Assembly (NCBI RefSeq): GCF_938017705.1
Contig: NZ_CALIIS010000140.1
Span: forward strand, 1 to 6,291
Source of the DNA: an uncultured Campylobacter sp.
Lineage (GTDB): Bacteria; Campylobacterota; Campylobacteria; Campylobacterales; Campylobacteraceae
DNA length: 6,291 nucleotides
Reading direction: 5' to 3'
Below, one piece after another: positions 1-5,491 of the stretch. Both the position numbers and the translations under genes were made by a program. The stretch's first letter is position 1. Each line of letters starts with the position of its first letter. A model generated the notes under the pieces. The model worked only from the letters and a program-made list of their open reading frames with translations, had not been told where the DNA came from and did no database searches.

Positions 1-1
1 T

Positions 2-772
2 TTCTTAAAAGCCAAAGAGGATAACATTTTGGTTTGGTGGCTTACCTATCATCGTCATTTATACCAAGATATTTGGCTTATTACGCAAGATTTATCGCTT
101 ATAAGTAACGAGTATAAGCGTATAGCCGAGCATTTTGTAAAAGCCGTGGATAGTTCTAAACGTCTATTCAAGAATAAATTTAGATATATGCTTTACGGCT
201 CTTACAAGATGTATCAAAAAGACGTTATGCAAAAATTTCACGTTCCGTATATGAAAGAGGTTTTTAATCTCTACCATTCGGGACAAAACGCTTCTCAAAA
301 ATCTTTTGTCCGTAAATTTCTTTATGTATCGTTATTTTTGTTTATCACTCTATCTATATACTTTTATTTCTTTGTGAAAAGTTTCAATTCTGATGAATCC
401 GTTGATTCCTCTGCTTCCGCCCCCGATATTCAATCCAATCAACCTATCGAAACCGGAAGCAGTAACAGTACTAAAGCCCTATCCAACTTTTCTAATCCAA
501 ATCCTAATGAGCCTCTTATCGGCTACATATATCAAATTTATTGTTTCTACGATCGTTGTTCCATTCAAAACGGCACTTACGATCACTTTGATCAGAGATA
601 CTTAAATTTTATCTTTTTGCGCTCTCCTCCGAAATTCAATGTTCGCTCATTCAAAGGTAAAGGTATTACGTATTTCTTTGTTGGCTTTGATAAGCCCGTT
701 TTCGATAACTTAAAAAAGGAAGAGTTAAACAATGAAAAAAATTCTTTTTCTAGTGCTATTTATTCTAAGTAG
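2..772 (+). CDS. zot: Zot/pI-like filamentous phage assembly ATPase, C-terminal part (5' partial)
   Basis: This is the C-terminal part of a Zot/pI family protein, the inner-membrane ATPase that drives extrusion of filamentous phage. The frame is open to the left window edge. The TTG at 29 is not the true start: in-frame codons continue upstream (2-28), so the Walker A/B region lies outside. Counting from codon 29, residues 4-22 hold the end of the ATPase domain (WLTYHRH, then ITQD), a pattern typical of Zot. A basic cytoplasmic stretch follows, then a single hydrophobic membrane helix at about 96-117. A Ser/Asn/Pro-rich linker (about 120-160) leads to a periplasmic domain with two close cysteines (172 and 177) that could form a disulfide. 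The last 41 bases overlap the secretin gene, as expected for a pI-pIV pair that forms one trans-envelope export channel. The name Zot reflects homology to the Vibrio protein and does not show toxin activity. Confidence 0.85.
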   Translation, partial: FLKAKEDNILVWWLTYHRHLYQDIWLITQDLSLISNEYKRIAEHFVKAVDSSKRLFKNKFRYMLYGSYKMYQKDVMQKFHVPYMKEVFNLYHSGQNASQKSFVRKFLYVSLFLFITLSIYFYFFVKSFNSDESVDSSASAPDIQSNQPIETGSSNSTKALSNFSNPNPNEPLIGYIYQIYCFYDRCSIQNGTYDHFDQRYLNFIFLRSPPKFNVRSFKGKGITYFFVGFDKPVFDNLKKEELNNEKNSFSSAIYSK

Positions 773-1901
773 CGCCTTGTCTGAAGAAATTAAGCTAAAT
801 CTGCTTGATTTCGCCAACGTTGCAAGTCATAATTCAAAAATCGATATTTTAATCAGCGATGAGATAGATCCGAATAGCTTTTACTTTTATACCGCCAAAA
901 ATTCCGATGTAACGATAAAACATTTCCGCAAAGCCATAGAGAGTAAAGGCTTAAAACTTATACTTACCGACGGCTTTTATTACGTTTTTAAGAAGAATAA
1001 GGACTATGGCGATGCTAATGGCAGCATTAGCGCCGAGCGCAGGCTAAGATACCTTACTTTAGCCAATAACTCCTACGACGACGCGGATAAGATAGTAAGC
1101 AAGATGACCGATCAAAACTCAAGCTATATCAGATCTACAAACTCCGTAGTCTTTAAAGCAAGCGACGACGAATACAGCGATATAATAGATTTCGTGCAGC
1201 GCAGCGATAAAAAGCTCGAACAGGTAAATTTTAAGCTTACCATACTTGAGACTAATACGAATGATTACAAAGATATAGGCTCGCATCTAAATTCTTTAGG
1301 CGACGTCGTGACCCGCTCCGATCTAAACTATTTCATAAATCTTATAACTATGCCTTATAGCGCTGAGACAAACGTAGTAACTACAAAGAAACGGGGCTTT
1401 TACGGAGTTCTTAGCCTACTTCAGCAAAACGGCGTAACGACTATCAAGCAAAGCCCGTTTCTGGTCGCCAAAAGCGGCGCCGAGGTTTATTTTTCCTCTG
1501 TAGAAAACGTGCCATACCTAACCAACACCAGTACCTACACGCAAAACGGCACCGCCACTCAAAATAGCTACGAGTATAAAGACGTTGGCCTAAAGATTAA
1601 AATTCGCCCGGTTGTGCTTCAGAATTCAAACGTTGATTTCAGCCTTGATTTGGTGGTTGAGGACTTATTAGATACGCAAAACACCCTTACGCCGCGCACG
1701 AGTAAAAAGGAGCTTAAGTCGAACTATAGCCTTAAGCGGGGCGAACTTCTTGTTTTAAGCGGTATAAACAAAGACGTTGCCTATTCTAAACGCAACGGCG
1801 TGCCGCTACTTAAAGATATACCTATACTCAAATATCTTTTCTCTATCGAGCAGAACTATAAAAGCACTAGTATTATAACTCTTACGATAGAGGTAAATTA
1901 A
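732..1901 (+). CDS. Phage secretin (pIV-like outer membrane export channel)
   Basis: A 389-residue secretin, inferred to form the outer-membrane pore through which the filamentous virion leaves the cell. Residues 1-17 form a signal peptide with a likely cut after ALS. Residues 20-90 resemble an N0-type periplasmic domain and 105-170 an N1-type domain. The secretin core runs from about 190 to 389. It contains the YKDVGLKIKIRP motif (282-293) and the C-terminal secretin signature at 337-370, which includes LVLSGI and ends GVPLLKDIPILKYLF. The length suits a phage pIV rather than the longer type II or type IV pilus secretins. The ATG at 732 is preceded by the purine-rich site AAGGAAGAG (716-724, spacing 7), inside the end of the Zot gene, so translation is probably coupled. 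Carrying its own secretin means this phage need not borrow a host export channel, unlike CTXphi of Vibrio. Confidence 0.9.
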   Translation: MKKILFLVLFILSSALSEEIKLNLLDFANVASHNSKIDILISDEIDPNSFYFYTAKNSDVTIKHFRKAIESKGLKLILTDGFYYVFKKNKDYGDANGSISAERRLRYLTLANNSYDDADKIVSKMTDQNSSYIRSTNSVVFKASDDEYSDIIDFVQRSDKKLEQVNFKLTILETNTNDYKDIGSHLNSLGDVVTRSDLNYFINLITMPYSAETNVVTTKKRGFYGVLSLLQQNGVTTIKQSPFLVAKSGAEVYFSSVENVPYLTNTSTYTQNGTATQNSYEYKDVGLKIKIRPVVLQNSNVDFSLDLVVEDLLDTQNTLTPRTSKKELKSNYSLKRGELLVLSGINKDVAYSKRNGVPLLKDIPILKYLFSIEQNYKSTSIITLTIEVN

Positions 1902-1902
1902 G

Positions 1903-2019
1903 ATGAGTATAAGAGCATACGGCATATTATTCGGACGACGGCCGCAGAGAAAAGCAAGCGACGAGGAGCGCGCTTTTCTCTGCTCCCTTGTCAATTTAAT
2001 AAAAATCTGTTACATTTAA
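1903..2019 (+). CDS. Possible small ORF of 38 codons between secretin and rep
   Basis: An ATG one base after the secretin stop opens a 38-codon frame ending in TAA at 2017-2019. A modest Shine-Dalgarno-like AGAGG (1889-1893) stands 9 bases upstream. The product would be basic in its first half (FGRRPQRK) and mildly hydrophobic at its end, with two cysteines and no clear membrane helix. It matches no family I recognise. The frame crosses the 12-bp inverted repeat at 1944-1983, which could equally explain why the bases are constrained here. It may be a small phage protein, a leader peptide, or chance. Placement and ribosome site favour it only weakly. Confidence 0.3.
   Translation: MSIRAYGILFGRRPQRKASDEERAFLCSLVNLIKICYI
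1944..1983. repeat. Perfect 12-bp inverted repeat, candidate phage origin, packaging or attenuation hairpin
   Basis: GCAGAGAAAAGC (1944-1955) is matched exactly by its reverse complement GCTTTTCTCTGC (1972-1983), leaving a 16-base GC-rich loop. It sits in the only sizeable gap between the phage genes seen here, directly before the replication gene. In Ff phages the intergenic region next to gene II holds the rolling-circle origin and the packaging hairpin, so these roles are plausible. There is no T-run after the right arm, so a classic intrinsic terminator is less likely. The shorter pair GGAGC/GCTCC (1965-1969, 1982-1986) offers a competing fold. The structure is seen directly; its function is inferred. 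Confidence 0.6.
1988..2016 (+). promoter_or_regulatory. Candidate sigma-70-type promoter for rep-int
   Basis: TTGTCA (1988-1993) and TACATT (2011-2016) are separated by 17 bases and match five of six and four of six consensus positions. Transcription would begin near 2023, leaving a leader of only about ten bases before the rep ATG at 2033. It lies just after the inverted repeat, so rep and int could be expressed apart from the assembly genes. In this AT-rich DNA such matches arise easily, so the call is tentative. Confidence 0.3.
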
Positions 2020-2032
2020 ACGAAGCTTAAAG

Positions 2033-3385
2033 ATGTTTGGATTAAATGAAACAGATTTAAAGCTTACGAAGCTTAAAATTGACAGACAACGAAAGTTTTT
2101 ACAAGATTACAAATTTGTAAATTCTTTCGGCGAAGAAAAAAGCCTGCTTTCGGTCTCAAAGTCTGCAAATTTTTCAAGCACCTATTACGCCGAGGTAGCT
2201 AATCGCACCAATACCATACACATGCTTTCTATCAAGCATGAGCTTGTGCCTATATTTTTAACTATTACCTTAAACGGCTGCTTTCGTAAGGCACTAGTGG
2301 GGAATTTTGCTACCTTTACCACGAAAGACATTAGATCGCTTCCTATCGAGCAGAAGCAAAAGCTTAACGAGGGTGTGCCCTTTACGATCAGGGATTTAGC
2401 CAATGTATTAAACTATAACTTTCATAAATTTACTATGCGGTTCAGGCGTATTTATAAAGGCGAGGTATTCCAGTATATTCGCACCTTTGAGCCGCATAAA
2501 AATGACGGCGTGCCGCATATCCACGCTTTGATATATGCTCCAAGGCATACTATTCCTTATCTATTGAAAATTTACAAAGACGTATTCTATGCCCCGCAAA
2601 ATCTAAGAAATGAGCGTTTAACCTCGGCTCAAATAGCAAATGGCGAGATAAATGGGTTTCAGACCTCTATAAACAACGCCACGGGCTACGTGATGAAATA
2701 TATCACCAAGACCTTTATAAATTTCAACGAAACTGACGATATTAACGAGGTTCAAGCGTGGTTTATAAAGCATAAAATTCGCAGGTTCTTATCCTCGCAA
2801 AACCCAATCCCGCTTTGGGTATATCGCAAGATAAATTTCATCAAAAGCCTGCGTGATCTAGGTAACCTCAATATTCTAAAAGACTTCGATAATACGCTTA
2901 TAGAGTGGGATTATAAGAGCCAAAGCATTTTTATGTCTATCCCATATACTTCCGAGGAGCTAATTTACGAGGACGGACACTTGCTTTATTATGTCTGTGG
3001 TCGGCTCATGCATGAATATGTTAAAAATATCAATCCAGTTCAAAGCATCGGTAAAATCCAATCTCACGAGTTTAAATCGGTTCAAAAGGCTTATAATAGC
3101 GGCGAAAAACCTATAATCTACAAGCCTAGCAAGATATTTCGCACCGCCTGGAAAGATATGAGTGATGAAAGGCTTAAGCTTTACTGGCGCGATAATCAAA
3201 ACGAAATGACCGATGACATTTTAAGCGTCCAAGATTACGCTATGCTTGAGAATGAAATGATCGAGCGCGGATTTCTACAACGCTATAAAAATCATATTAG
3301 ATATTTTACGGAGCACGCTTTGGAGGATATTAGAGAGCTGGAATTTAAGTATTCCAATAACGGTGTTATGCCGTATCCGTTTTAG
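2033..3385 (+). CDS. HUH-family rolling-circle replication initiator (phage Rep)
   Basis: A 450-residue protein with the three motifs of rolling-circle HUH endonucleases. Motif 1 is FLTITLNG (75-82). Motif 2 is VPHIHALIYAP (160-170), with metal-binding His162 and His164. Motif 3 is GYVMKYITK (218-226), with Tyr219 and Tyr223 as candidate nucleophiles. Such proteins nick the double-strand origin, attach to the 5' end and start rolling-circle synthesis of phage ssDNA. The YxxxY pair resembles phiX174 gpA-type initiators rather than single-tyrosine ones. The C-terminal half (about 290-450) has no motif I can name. ATG 2033 is the only usable start after the in-frame stop at 2000-2002; it has only a weak ribosome site (AAAG directly upstream). 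The gene ends 10 bases before int, so the two are probably co-transcribed. The origin it cuts is not identified; the gap just upstream is the first place to look. Confidence 0.88.
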   Translation: MFGLNETDLKLTKLKIDRQRKFLQDYKFVNSFGEEKSLLSVSKSANFSSTYYAEVANRTNTIHMLSIKHELVPIFLTITLNGCFRKALVGNFATFTTKDIRSLPIEQKQKLNEGVPFTIRDLANVLNYNFHKFTMRFRRIYKGEVFQYIRTFEPHKNDGVPHIHALIYAPRHTIPYLLKIYKDVFYAPQNLRNERLTSAQIANGEINGFQTSINNATGYVMKYITKTFINFNETDDINEVQAWFIKHKIRRFLSSQNPIPLWVYRKINFIKSLRDLGNLNILKDFDNTLIEWDYKSQSIFMSIPYTSEELIYEDGHLLYYVCGRLMHEYVKNINPVQSIGKIQSHEFKSVQKAYNSGEKPIIYKPSKIFRTAWKDMSDERLKLYWRDNQNEMTDDILSVQDYAMLENEMIERGFLQRYKNHIRYFTEHALEDIRELEFKYSNNGVMPYPF

Positions 3386-3390
3386 GAGGT
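3384..3390 (+). promoter_or_regulatory. Strong ribosome binding site overlapping the rep stop codon
   Basis: AGGAGGT is a full anti-16S match. Its first two bases are the last two of the rep TAG stop (3383-3385). It is five bases from the int ATG at 3396. A ribosome ending rep would cover this site, which suggests translational coupling or competition between rep termination and int initiation. Confidence 0.8.
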
Positions 3391-3395
3391 AAATA

Positions 3396-4277
3396 ATGAA
3401 ATTTAGCTATTACGCCGATCTGTATTTGAAATTTGGCAAGAAAGAGTGGAAAAACTCGACTTTTGTTAAAAACGCAGGTATTGTAGCAAATCGTTTGCGC
3501 TTTTTTGAGAATATGGAAATTTCAGATATAAAGCCTTCTGTAATCCGTGTTTGGCTTGACGGAATATCCGACGTTTGCAACAAGAGTAAAAAACACTATC
3601 TTTCGGCGCTAAGTCAGATTATCAAGATTGCTATAGAGGACGAGGAAATTTCTAAAAATCCGCTCGTTCACATAAAGAAAATGCAACACATAACGCCTCG
3701 TATTGAGCCTTTTACGAATGAGGAAGTTTTGAAAATCCTTGAAGCTTCCAAAAAATACAATGAGAATTTTAGGATTTTTCTAAAGGTCGGCTTCTTTACC
3801 GGGCTTCGCACTGGCGAAATTTTGGCTTTGAAAATTTCCGATATAGACCTGCAAAATCGCGTTATCTCTGTGAATTCTACCCGCTCAAGGTTCGGTGAAA
3901 GCACTCCTAAAACCTACTTGAGCATTCGCAAAGTGCCTATTTTAAATACTCTTTATCCTGCTTTGGATTATTTTCTTTTTAATCATATCCATCATAGATA
4001 TTTGTTGCAAACTCAATACGGCAGGCCTTATAAGGATACTAGCGTTTTTACTTATGATTGCTGGAAGCCTATTTTAAGGGAGCTAAATTTAAAGTATCGT
4101 CGCCTTTACAATATGCGCCATACTTATGCCACGAATATGCTTTATCAAAATTTCGTTTCTCCGGTCGAGCTTGCAAAGCTTTTAGGGCATTCCACTCCAA
4201 AAATGGTTTATGACGTTTACGTCAATTACCTAAATTCAAACTTAAAAGATTTCGATCGAAATATACAAATTTATTGA
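3396..4277 (+). CDS. int: Tyrosine recombinase (phage integrase)
   Basis: A 293-residue integrase, inferred to recombine the circular phage genome with the tRNA-Ser gene next to it. Residues 1-95 form a SAM-like core-binding domain and 105-293 the catalytic domain. Visible catalytic positions are Arg138 in TGLRTGE, Lys172 in STPKT, Arg241 and His242 in YNMRHTYAT, His265 in LLGHST, and nucleophile Tyr275 in YDVYVNYL. The usual first His of the HxxR box is Tyr238 here, a substitution tolerated in this family; all other key residues are present. The length is normal, though it lacks a long N-terminal arm-binding extension. The start has a strong ribosome site overlapping the rep stop. The gene converges on the tRNA, with its stop 77 bases from the tRNA 3' end, the usual layout for a tRNA-targeting prophage. 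No excisionase gene is seen in the window. Confidence 0.92.
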   Translation: MKFSYYADLYLKFGKKEWKNSTFVKNAGIVANRLRFFENMEISDIKPSVIRVWLDGISDVCNKSKKHYLSALSQIIKIAIEDEEISKNPLVHIKKMQHITPRIEPFTNEEVLKILEASKKYNENFRIFLKVGFFTGLRTGEILALKISDIDLQNRVISVNSTRSRFGESTPKTYLSIRKVPILNTLYPALDYFLFNHIHHRYLLQTQYGRPYKDTSVFTYDCWKPILRELNLKYRRLYNMRHTYATNMLYQNFVSPVELAKLLGHSTPKMVYDVYVNYLNSNLKDFDRNIQIY

Positions 4278-4280
4278 TTT

Positions 4281-4303
4281 TTCCCGGGAAGCCTAGTGCT
4301 AGG
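4281..4303. repeat. Two small palindromes between int and the tRNA
   Basis: TTCCCGGGAA (4281-4290) is a perfect 10-bp palindrome. One base later comes CCTAG-TG-CTAGG (4292-4303). They are GC-rich against AT-rich surroundings and lie inside the prophage near its right end. They could be binding sites for the integrase or an accessory factor, or remnants of a terminator, but no T-run follows. The sequence is certain; the role is not. Confidence 0.4.
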
Positions 4304-4354
4304 GTCGCCAAATTTTCTAAAAAAGTGCTTCAAATATCGTTAAAATGGGGTTTC

Positions 4355-4400
4355 TGGCGGACAGAGAGGGATTTGAACCCTCGAGCCCCGGTTAGAAGCT
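4355..4400. other. Probable right attachment site of the prophage, in the tRNA-Ser 3' part
   Basis: The integrase gene abuts the 3' end of the tRNA gene, and tyrosine recombinases commonly use the tRNA 3' half (T arm and acceptor) as the crossover core. After integration the tRNA is rebuilt by phage-borne identical sequence, and a second copy of the 3' part should stand at the other end. That copy is not in this window, so the core length and exact boundaries given here are an estimate. Confidence 0.5.
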
Positions 4401-4445
4401 GCACCCTTAGCAGGGGTGTGGTTTCGGCCACTCACCCATCTGTCC
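4355..4445 (-). tRNA. tRNA-Ser(GCU)
   Basis: Read on the minus strand, the acceptor arms GGACAGA and TCTGTCC pair perfectly over seven bases. They are followed by discriminator G and an encoded CCA (4355-4357). The anticodon arm is CACCC-CTGCTAA-GGGTG, giving anticodon GCT for AGC/AGT serine codons. The T arm GAGGG-TTCGAAT-CCCTC is intact, and a long variable arm lies between, as expected for serine. The length is 91 bases including CCA. It is complete despite bordering the prophage, so the host keeps a working copy. Confidence 0.97.
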
Positions 4446-4460
4446 ACAAAAAGAAATCGC

Positions 4461-4466
4461 ATTATA
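4461..4466 (-). promoter_or_regulatory. -10 element of the tRNA-Ser promoter
   Basis: On the minus strand this is a perfect TATAAT, preceded by TG without the spacer base of a standard extended -10. Fifteen bases separate it from the tRNA 5' end, leaving a short leader for RNase P. No clear -35 is seen, which is common in Campylobacter-type promoters. It lies on the host side of the tRNA, so integration did not disturb expression. Confidence 0.6.
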
Positions 4467-4820
4467 CATAACTAATCTAATAATGGGCTTAAATTAGCCC
4501 AGCTCGCAGAATTTATCACCTCGCGGAATTTTGAGCCGGCGGCACAAAGAGATATAATGAGTCAAAACACTCGGCGTAGATAATTTATACTTGCTTACAT
4601 AGCTTCTGCGAAACTTGAAACTTACGCGAGCTTTTAAAGTATGTGCGAGCAGAAATTTTGCGTTCATGCGTTATTTTGCGGCGAAATTTTAAAATTTTAA
4701 ATTCAGTCGGGCGCGAATTTTAAAATCCGGCTTACAAGCAAAATTTCAAAATCCCGTGTAAGCGCAAAATTTTAGGATTTAGGGTTTTACGATCTGCGTA
4801 ATTCTTAAATTTTAAGCATA

Positions 4821-4857
4821 TTTAAGCTTTAAAATTTCGAAAATTTCAAAGCTTAAA
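4821..4857. repeat. Long AT-rich hairpin in the spacer
   Basis: Arms TTTAAGCTTT (4821-4830) and AAAGCTTAAA (4848-4857) pair over 10 bp. After one A-C mismatch a further 6 bp (AAATTT with AAATTT) close on a three-base loop. It is almost continuous over 37 bases but AT-rich. It may be a by-product of the palindromic base habit of this spacer, or a transcript end. Confidence 0.45.
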
Positions 4858-4955
4858 AATTTCAATAATTTTGGTTGTGAGGATTTTAAAATTTGGAATT
4901 TTTTAAAATTCTAAATTTTAAGATTGAAGACACTTTAAGATTACGCAAATATAAA

Positions 4956-4986
4956 AGCCTTAAAAATTCTAAGAATTCCAAAGGCT
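4956..4986 (-). terminator. Possible terminator of the bactofilin transcript
   Basis: On the minus strand AGCCTT pairs with AAGGCT (6 bp). Inside, after a 3x3 internal loop, AATTC pairs with GAATT on a three-base loop. The right arm runs directly into TTTATATTT, a T-rich tract as in intrinsic terminators. It lies about 90 bases past the bactofilin stop. The stem is interrupted and weak, so confidence is low. Confidence 0.3.
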
Positions 4987-5013
4987 AGAAATTCTAAAAT
5001 TTCAATATCAATC

Positions 5014-5051
5014 GGATTCTAAAACCCCGTCAGCTAAAGCGTTTTAAATCC
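5014..5051 (-). repeat. Hairpin just downstream of the bactofilin gene
   Basis: GGATTCTAAAAC (5014-5025) and GTTTTAAATCC (5041-5051) pair over 11 bp with a single bulged C at 5019 and a 15-base loop. It lies 23 bases past the bactofilin stop on the minus strand, where a 3'-end hairpin would be expected. No T-run follows directly, so it could stabilise the mRNA end rather than terminate transcription. Confidence 0.35.
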
Positions 5052-5074
5052 CAAGAATTCTAAATGTGCGCGAT

Positions 5075-5491
5075 TTATTCGCCTAGAGCTTTGTCGATGA
5101 GCTTGACGTCTTCGCTTGCGCTGCCGTCGATGACTAGGGCTTGATCGCCGCCACTTACAGCGCTTTTTCCATTAAATTTTGCGCCGACTTCGATGCCGAA
5201 GCTTTGCGATAGCACGTCGCCTACGAGCACACCGCCGCCTAGCAGCTCGACGAGCTCAGCTTCGATATTGCCGAAAAATTTGCCGCTGATTACGATATGC
5301 TTGGCCCTGATCGAGCCGCGCGCGGTACCATTTTTACCGATGACGACGGTGTTATCGGAGATCACGTCGCCTTCGACATTGCCATCGATATGCAAAATGC
5401 ATGACAGGTGCAGCTCTCCTTTGATGAGCGTGCCTGACGAGATTATTGTTGTTTGAGCGGTGTTTGCATCGCCTTTATTAAAGATTGCCAT
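5075..5491 (-). CDS. ccmA: Bactofilin (CcmA-like cell-shape cytoskeletal protein)
   Basis: A 138-residue bactofilin. A short polar N-terminal tail (1-14) precedes a right-handed beta-helix of repeated short strands (about 15-112) with the family pattern of spaced G and hydrophobic residues: IKGEL (23-27), HIDGNVEGDV (34-43), VVIGKNGTARGSI (49-61), VISGKFFGNI (67-76), IEVGAKFNG (100-108). A polar tail follows. Bactofilins self-assemble without nucleotide into filaments at the inner membrane. In H. pylori the homologue CcmA works with the M23 endopeptidase Csd1 in helical shape. The ATG at 5491 has AAGGAGGA on the minus strand (5508-5501), nine bases away. The gene begins within the last 49 bases of the M23 gene, so coupled translation is likely. 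The symbol follows the H. pylori name and rests on family and context. Confidence 0.92.
   Translation of the reverse strand: MAIFNKGDANTAQTTIISSGTLIKGELHLSCILHIDGNVEGDVISDNTVVIGKNGTARGSIRAKHIVISGKFFGNIEAELVELLGGGVLVGDVLSQSFGIEVGAKFNGKSAVSGGDQALVIDGSASEDVKLIDKALGE

Larger units (their letters stand above)
4446..5074. other. AT-rich intergenic spacer with reiterated A/T palindromes, no gene supported
   Basis: This 629-base stretch lies between the tRNA and the bactofilin gene. I see no frame with a convincing start, ribosome site or protein-like composition. It is dominated by words of the type AAATTT and ATTTTAAAAT. The exact 10-bp palindrome ATTTTAAAAT occurs at 4686-4695, 4717-4726 and 4883-4892, with near copies around 4901-4910. 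Apart from the tRNA promoter and the hairpins listed separately, the 7-bp pair GCTTACA/TGTAAGC (4730-4736, 4757-4763) and TGGGCT/AGCCCA (4484-4489, 4496-4501) are visible. It is probably ordinary host spacer with skewed base use. Confidence 0.6.

Noticed and set aside
29..31. TTG as the start of the Zot-like gene
   Set aside because: The frame is open upstream to the window edge, and the residues here belong to the middle of the ATPase domain in this family.
393..605. Second-frame ORF inside the Zot-like gene
   Set aside because: Overlaps the linker and periplasmic domain in another frame; Pro/Leu/Ile-rich shadow without a ribosome site.
1944..1983. Inverted repeat as a standard intrinsic terminator of the secretin transcript
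   Set aside because: No U-run after the right arm on either strand; termination by another means is possible but not supported.
1806..1994. Minus-strand frame across the secretin end and the inverted repeat
   Set aside because: Lies opposite the secretin signature region and shows no domain or convincing ribosome site.
2185..2403. Minus-strand frames inside rep and int (also 2960-3199 and 3668-3904)
   Set aside because: All lie opposite conserved catalytic genes and have no family features.
4274..4471. Open frame of 65 codons on the plus strand after int
   Set aside because: Its second half is the antisense translation of the tRNA-Ser gene (the familiar ERDLNPRAP pattern), and it has no ribosome site of its own.
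4446..5074. CRISPR array or mobile element in the repeat-rich spacer
   Set aside because: The repeats are short A/T palindromes of irregular spacing, with no constant repeat-spacer unit and no transposase.
5193..5456. Plus-strand frame opposite the bactofilin gene
   Set aside because: Ser/Pro/Thr-rich shadow of the strongly supported bactofilin frame, with no motif.
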